Source: Paenibacillus artemisiicola
GTDB taxonomy: Bacteria > Bacillota > Bacilli > Paenibacillales > Paenibacillaceae
Assembly: GCF_017652985.1 (NCBI RefSeq)
Contig: NZ_JAGGDJ010000011.1
Span: 62,001 to 126,000 of the forward strand
Length of the DNA stretch: 64,000 bases
Reading direction: 5' to 3'
In this document: positions 60,461 to 64,000 of the stretch, one piece after another
Numbering within the stretch: the stretch's first letter is position 1
Layout: each line of letters begins with the position of its first letter
Translations under genes and position numbers: made by a program
Notes under the pieces: generated by a model
What the model saw: the letters and a program-made list of their open reading frames with translations, nothing else
What the model was told of the DNA's origin: nothing
The model's database searches: none

Positions 60461-61255
60461 TCAATACGTCTTGCTCGCCAGCTCGGTGAGCGGCTTGAAC
60501 GTATATCCTTTCTCGCGCGCGGCGTCGATGATGCGCCCGAGCGCGTCGGCGTTGTCCTTGGACACCGCATGCAGCAGAATCACGGCGCCGGGGTGCAGCT
60601 GCGCCATTACGTTGTCGTAGGCATACTTCCAGCCGCGCTGCGCGCTCGGCTCCCAATCGCGGTACGCGACCGACCAGAAGACGCTCGTATAGCCCTGCTC
60701 CTTGCTGACCGCAAGCACCCGGTCGTTGAAGATCCCCCGCGGCGGACGCAGGAACGTCATCTCCTTCTGATCCGTCAGCTCGGCGACCGCGTTCTTCACC
60801 TTCGCCAGCTCCGCGCCGATCTGACTGCTCGAAATCACGCTCATGTCGGGATGGCTCCACGAATGGTTGCCGACGAGATGCCCTTCCGCGACCATGCGTT
60901 TGACGAGCTCCGGCTTATCCTTCACGTAATGCCCCGTGACGAAGAAGATCGCGGGCACGCCTTTGGCCTTCAGCACGTCCAGGATGCCCGGCGTGTAGCC
61001 GTTCTCGTAGCCGTTGTCGAAGGTCAGGTACAGCTCGCGCTGCGTCGTGTCCCCGAGGAAGATCGCCCCGTGCTGTTGCAGAATGCTTTGAAACCCTTCC
61101 TCCTTAATAGACGGCAGGGCGCCGCCGACGCTCTTCTTGAAGCCGAAATGAAACGGCCCGCTGCCCGGCGCCGCGGACGCCTGCCGCAGGTAGGCAAACC
61201 CCGAGGCGATGAGCAGCGCCAGCAAAATGATGATCCATTCTCGACGTTTAATCAT
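60461..61255 (-). CDS. pdaA: Delta-lactam-biosynthetic polysaccharide deacetylase (spore cortex)
   Basis: The protein is 264 residues from ATG 61255; a GTG 61267 lies in frame upstream. A single signal/anchor helix occupies residues about 6-25. The NodB domain has LYLTFDNGYENGYTPGILDV, characteristic of PdaA, where Asp of the first motif is followed by N-G-Y. VGNHSWSHPDMSVISSSQIG (metal histidines), LRPPRGIF and VILLHAVSKDN are the other motifs. PdaA removes acetyl groups to make muramic delta-lactam in the cortex, so the organism very likely forms spores. Confidence 0.95.
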   Translation of the reverse strand: MIKRREWIIILLALLIASGFAYLRQASAAPGSGPFHFGFKKSVGGALPSIKEEGFQSILQQHGAIFLGDTTQRELYLTFDNGYENGYTPGILDVLKAKGVPAIFFVTGHYVKDKPELVKRMVAEGHLVGNHSWSHPDMSVISSSQIGAELAKVKNAVAELTDQKEMTFLRPPRGIFNDRVLAVSKEQGYTSVFWSVAYRDWEPSAQRGWKYAYDNVMAQLHPGAVILLHAVSKDNADALGRIIDAAREKGYTFKPLTELASKTY

Positions 61256-61410
61256 AGTCTCCACCACTTTCCCAGGTTGAACGATGTTTCCATAAACGTA
61301 CTATGCCTCGAGCCGAGGGAAATTATGTGAAGCCGCGAACGGGAAGCGGGTGCGCGGAGGCTTGTGCTACAATAGAACCGACAACCAAGCGCAAAGGAGG
61401 CGGAATCGCG

Positions 61411-61995
61411 GTGGCGACGATCGTCAAAATCAGGGCCGGCGTCTTCGTCGGCGGCGTGCACTGGCTGCCCGCCGTGCGGGATCCGGAGACCGGCCTCGCG
61501 TACGAGGAAGCCGGGGACGCGCGGGAATCCACGCCGCATGCGGCCCATGCCGGCCGCTCGCGCGCCGAGCAGGAAGTCGTCGTGGATTTCGCGAAGCGCA
61601 AGCTGTTCCGGTTCGCGGATACCGGCGAGACGATTATCCGGGAGACCGGCGCGGACGGCGTATCGGTCAAGCGGCAGGCCAAGCCGTCCGCGGACGGCAT
61701 CGTCGCGGAGGACGAATCCTGGGAAGCGGCGGCGGTCTCGTTCACGATGCGGGCGAGCATCGGGAACCCGCTTCGGCCGGACGCGCCGGCCGCGGGATAC
61801 GCGGTGCGGGTGACCGTGCGCGGCGAGGACGGCGCCGTCGAGCTTCGCGGCGGCCATGACGGCTTTCCGTGCTATGAGTTTTATAAGCAAGTGGATTTTG
61901 GCGAATTCGAGCTGCTGCATCTCCACGATTACCGCGAGGCCGGGACGGCGGCGCCCACGGGCGGCACGGCGGTTCGCGTCGAGCGCAGCCTGTAA
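61411..61995 (+). CDS. DUF3238-family protein
   Basis: I start it at GTG 61411 (VATIVKIRAGVFVGGVHWLP) with AAAGGAGG 10 bases upstream; the longer frame lacks coding sense. The protein has 194 residues. Conserved stretches are QEVVVDFAKRKLFRFADTGE, VSFTMRASIGNPLRPDAPAA and DGFPCYEFYKQVDFGEFELL, which fit DUF3238 as I remember it. The function is unknown. The next small gene may be co-transcribed. Confidence 0.82.
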   Translation: MATIVKIRAGVFVGGVHWLPAVRDPETGLAYEEAGDARESTPHAAHAGRSRAEQEVVVDFAKRKLFRFADTGETIIRETGADGVSVKRQAKPSADGIVAEDESWEAAAVSFTMRASIGNPLRPDAPAAGYAVRVTVRGEDGAVELRGGHDGFPCYEFYKQVDFGEFELLHLHDYREAGTAAPTGGTAVRVERSL

Positions 61996-62038
61996 AGGAC
62001 AAGCCGAGGACACGGCTTAACGGAAAGGAGCATGAGGA

Positions 62039-62254
62039 ATGGCATTATACCGGCGGCTCGTATCGGACGAGGATTTTACGGAGGCCATGGAGCGGCAGTT
62101 TCGGCTGCGCGTCTATAAGGACGACCATATCGTCGACTCCGGCGGCATTATTATCCGGTTCGACGACCAACTCGTCGTCAGCCAATCCAGCGTCAGCGAC
62201 GTGACGTACCACGATCGCGCGGCCTGCGAGTTTTTTGAAATTCGCCGGCGCTGA
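62039..62254 (+). CDS. Small hypothetical protein of 71 residues
   Basis: It starts at ATG 62039, with AAAGGAG nearby. The sequence MALYRRLVSDEDFTEAMERQ, then VYKDDHIVDSGGIIIRFDDQ is acidic and beta-rich with no signal. It is 43 bases after the DUF3238 gene. No family recognised. Confidence 0.65.
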   Translation: MALYRRLVSDEDFTEAMERQFRLRVYKDDHIVDSGGIIIRFDDQLVVSQSSVSDVTYHDRAACEFFEIRRR

Positions 62255-62418
62255 GCGGCGCGGAGAAGTCTGCGCGGAGAAAGCGTCGCAAGAAGGCGGG
62301 GCGGCAAGTAAGCCTCGACGCCCCTTGCTTCAAGCAGCGGCAGCCGAAGGCAATAGCATCAGACGCGAAGAGCGCTGCTGCCTCTGGCAATGAGCCGGGC
62401 GCGAAGCAGGCCGAGCAA

Positions 62419-62460
62419 GCAAAAAGGATGCCCTCCCGACGGGGAAGGCATCCTTTTTGC
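62419..62460. terminator. Bidirectional terminator
   Basis: GCAAAAAGGATGCC pairs with GGCATCCTTTTTGC (14-bp). T-runs on both strands serve the 62039 gene and the minus-strand regulator gene ending at 62540. Confidence 0.85.
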
Positions 62461-62539
62461 CGTTCGCGGCGCGAGCTTGCGGCCGCTGCTTATCGCAACG
62501 GCCGCGGCAGCCGCACGCAGCGCATCGACAGGCGGCGCA

Positions 62540-63445
62540 TTACGCGCTTTTGCGCTTGACCGGCACGTAGATGTCCATCTCCCACAGCTCGTTGCCCGGG
62601 CCGCAGCGCTCGTCGTAGAGCTCGAACTCCGGCTTGCCCGCGTGCTCGTAGCCGGAATGCGGGAACCACTCGGTGAAGATCGCGTTCCACGTGTTTTGGA
62701 TGGAAGGCGAGAACTCCTGCTCCGGCACTTTCGGCGTGGTGAAGACCGCGTACTCCGCTTCGCCGAACTCGCGGCACACCAGACCCTCCGGCACGTTGTC
62801 GAAGTCCGTGGCTTCCATGCCGATCAAGTACAGGAACGTCCCCTCCTCCATGTTGAAGCCGTGGCAGATCCCGAGCTCCACGGGGCTGCCTTCGTGAACG
62901 CGGTTCGGAATCTTATGTCCCCAGCCATTGCGAAGATACTCCTGCCAAAAGGCCGGAATCTGTTTCAGGTTCTCCCCGTCGTTGGTCGTTTGCAGCTCGT
63001 AGCCGATCACCTTGAATGCCGGTTTCGTGACGATCCGATACTCCATGTGAATGCCTCCCAAATATGGATTGGTGTTGCGCTGCAGCACGTCCAGCTTCCC
63101 GTACGCCGGCGGCCGGATGCCGCTCTTGCGGTACTCGGCCGGCGTCATGTCGAACATCCGCTTGAAGGCGCGGGTGAACGTCTCGTGATTTTGAAAACCG
63201 TGCGCGAGCGCGATATCGAGGAGCCGTTCGTCCGTATGGGCGACCGCATAGGCGGAGCGCGCCAGCCGCCGCTTGCGCACGTATTCCATCACCGTCTCGC
63301 CGGCCATAACCAGGAAGACGCGGTGAAAATGAAAATCCGAGATCCGGGCCACCGCCGCGATCCGCGACAAGGACAGCTCCTCGTCCAAGTGCGTCTCGAT
63401 GTGGTCGATGGTCGCTTGAATCTGCCGCAGGTAGTCTGTTCTCAT
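62540..63445 (-). CDS. AraC-family regulator with GyrI-like effector domain
   Basis: The protein is 302 residues from ATG 63445 (MRTDYLRQIQATIDHIETHL) behind GAGAGGAG. The AraC double helix-turn-helix spans about 1-105 (DEELSLSRIAAVARISDFHF, ALAHGFQNHETFTRAFKRMF, MTPAEYRKSG). From about residue 130 a GyrI/Rob-like small-molecule-binding domain follows (YRIVTKPAFKVIGYELQTTN, then YAVFTTPKVPEQEF and WEMDIYVPVK). Proteins of this build respond to drugs or hydrophobic compounds. No target gene is adjacent on its strand. Confidence 0.93.
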   Translation of the reverse strand: MRTDYLRQIQATIDHIETHLDEELSLSRIAAVARISDFHFHRVFLVMAGETVMEYVRKRRLARSAYAVAHTDERLLDIALAHGFQNHETFTRAFKRMFDMTPAEYRKSGIRPPAYGKLDVLQRNTNPYLGGIHMEYRIVTKPAFKVIGYELQTTNDGENLKQIPAFWQEYLRNGWGHKIPNRVHEGSPVELGICHGFNMEEGTFLYLIGMEATDFDNVPEGLVCREFGEAEYAVFTTPKVPEQEFSPSIQNTWNAIFTEWFPHSGYEHAGKPEFELYDERCGPGNELWEMDIYVPVKRKSA

Positions 63446-63673
63446 CCGAATGTCCGGCTCCTCTCTTCTTCGGTTCTCATTGTATCGCGGCCCGCCGTGC
63501 GGATTCTTGATGATTCTTGCCGTCTTGCGCCGCCAAATAACCCGGAGGGGCGGCTGCCCGGCATGCCTCCCCTTGCCGGCCATTCGCCCTATCAACTTCA
63601 ACGATCCCTGCATCTATTACTACTAGCATAGATTTCAGGTAGATGAAGAGATGATAGAAAGCAGGGATATCCG

Positions 63674-64000
63674 ATGACGATCGCCAAACCTACCGGGCCG
63701 CGCAAGCCCCAGAAGAACGCCTCCGCGCGAAGCCGGACGGCGCAGCGCGGCGAAGCGGCCGGGAAGCGCGCGCGCAATGCCTTCGCGGCGGCCGGCAAAC
63801 CGTCGGCCTGCGCGACCGCTTGCAGAATGCGGTGCAAGCCGCTGCCCGTCGTCCGCCGCCCGCCGCGGCCGCGCAGATTCATGAAGCGCGCGCGAACGGT
63901 CTTAACGACCGGGATTCTCCGCCGCCATCCCGGCACGACGTACGCGCTCGTCGACTTCGTCAACCTGAGCGCAAGGGTCGCGCGCTGCATGACGGTGCAA
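63674..64000 (+). CDS. Hypothetical protein, C-terminus beyond window
   Basis: The frame from ATG 63674 stays open to the right edge (109 residues). AGGGAT lies nine bases in front. The N-terminal 75 residues are very rich in Arg, Ala and Pro and probably disordered. The last segment (HPGTTYALVDFVNLSARVAR) resembles the start of a beta-sandwich domain found in secreted or spore-surface proteins of Paenibacillus. The assignment is tentative. Confidence 0.5.
   Translation, partial: MTIAKPTGPRKPQKNASARSRTAQRGEAAGKRARNAFAAAGKPSACATACRMRCKPLPVVRRPPRPRRFMKRARTVLTTGILRRHPGTTYALVDFVNLSARVARCMTVQ

Noticed and set aside
63598..63990. Minus-strand frame of 130 codons at the right edge
   Set aside because: It opposes the plus-strand frame, which has better third-position bias and an end resembling a known surface domain; the minus frame looks like its shadow.
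1..64000. rRNA, tRNA, prophage, transposase or biosynthetic megasynthase genes
   Set aside because: I looked for tRNA-like cloverleaf ends, rRNA core sequence and DDE or integrase motifs and found none; the window looks like ordinary metabolic chromosome.

Overview
The window is a GC-rich chromosomal segment of a Firmicute. It most resembles a member of the Paenibacillaceae (Cohnella or a high-GC Paenibacillus), judged from gene content and not from a database search. The evidence is strong AGGAGG-type ribosome sites, a high G/C third codon position, GTG and TTG starts, two YesM/YesN-type two-component systems next to sugar ABC transporters with lipoprotein binding proteins, a PdaA-type spore-cortex deacetylase and a c-di-AMP (ydaO-type) riboswitch. 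I see no rRNA, tRNA, CRISPR array, intact insertion sequence or prophage. Most genes lie on the minus strand.

Layout. 1-3751: a GntR/LacI-type regulator cut by the window edge, a GNAT acetyltransferase, small membrane proteins and two gene remnants. 3991-6377: a MraY/TagO-family GlcNAc-1-P transferase, a DinB-like protein and a DeoR regulator with its own palindromic operator. 6565-12737: an oligopeptide-type (Opp) ABC operon with an attenuating terminator after the binding-protein gene. 12992-15057: small genes, a possible terminator-gated leader in front of a nuclease-like gene, and intergenic repeats. 15072-22413: a sensor kinase, a response regulator and an LplB/YtcP-type sugar ABC system with a cre site in the promoter. 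22862-31743: a flavin monooxygenase, an aaRS-like orphan next to an APH-fold kinase, a heterodimeric ABC exporter, an alkyltransferase-like protein and an M29 aminopeptidase. 31796-36251: a P450 with a TetR regulator, and an amino-acid ABC importer.

36540-39300 is the most striking region. A 780-aa protein made of two tandem KdpD-N plus USP modules, without membrane or kinase domains, lies behind a c-di-AMP riboswitch with its own promoter and terminator. 39507-45523: a DUF445 protein, a methyltransferase, and a LacI/sugar kinase/GH4 6-phospho-glycosidase operon with two near-identical operators centred exactly 84 bp apart. 45584-48249: two copper-amine-oxidase-N-like secreted proteins and a 213-bp direct repeat. 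48339-54667: a second sugar ABC importer in one operon with its own YesM/YesN pair. 54878-64000: FAH hydrolase, lipoprotein, pirin, SPFH protein, RacA-like MerR protein, PdaA, DUF3238 protein, AraC/GyrI-like regulator and a partial gene at the right edge.

The overall theme is nutrient scavenging: two oligosaccharide importers, a peptide importer, an amino-acid importer and a phosphoglycoside catabolic operon, each with local sensing. A potassium/c-di-AMP-linked module is added to this. All functional calls are from reading the sequence by eye; no alignment or folding program was run.
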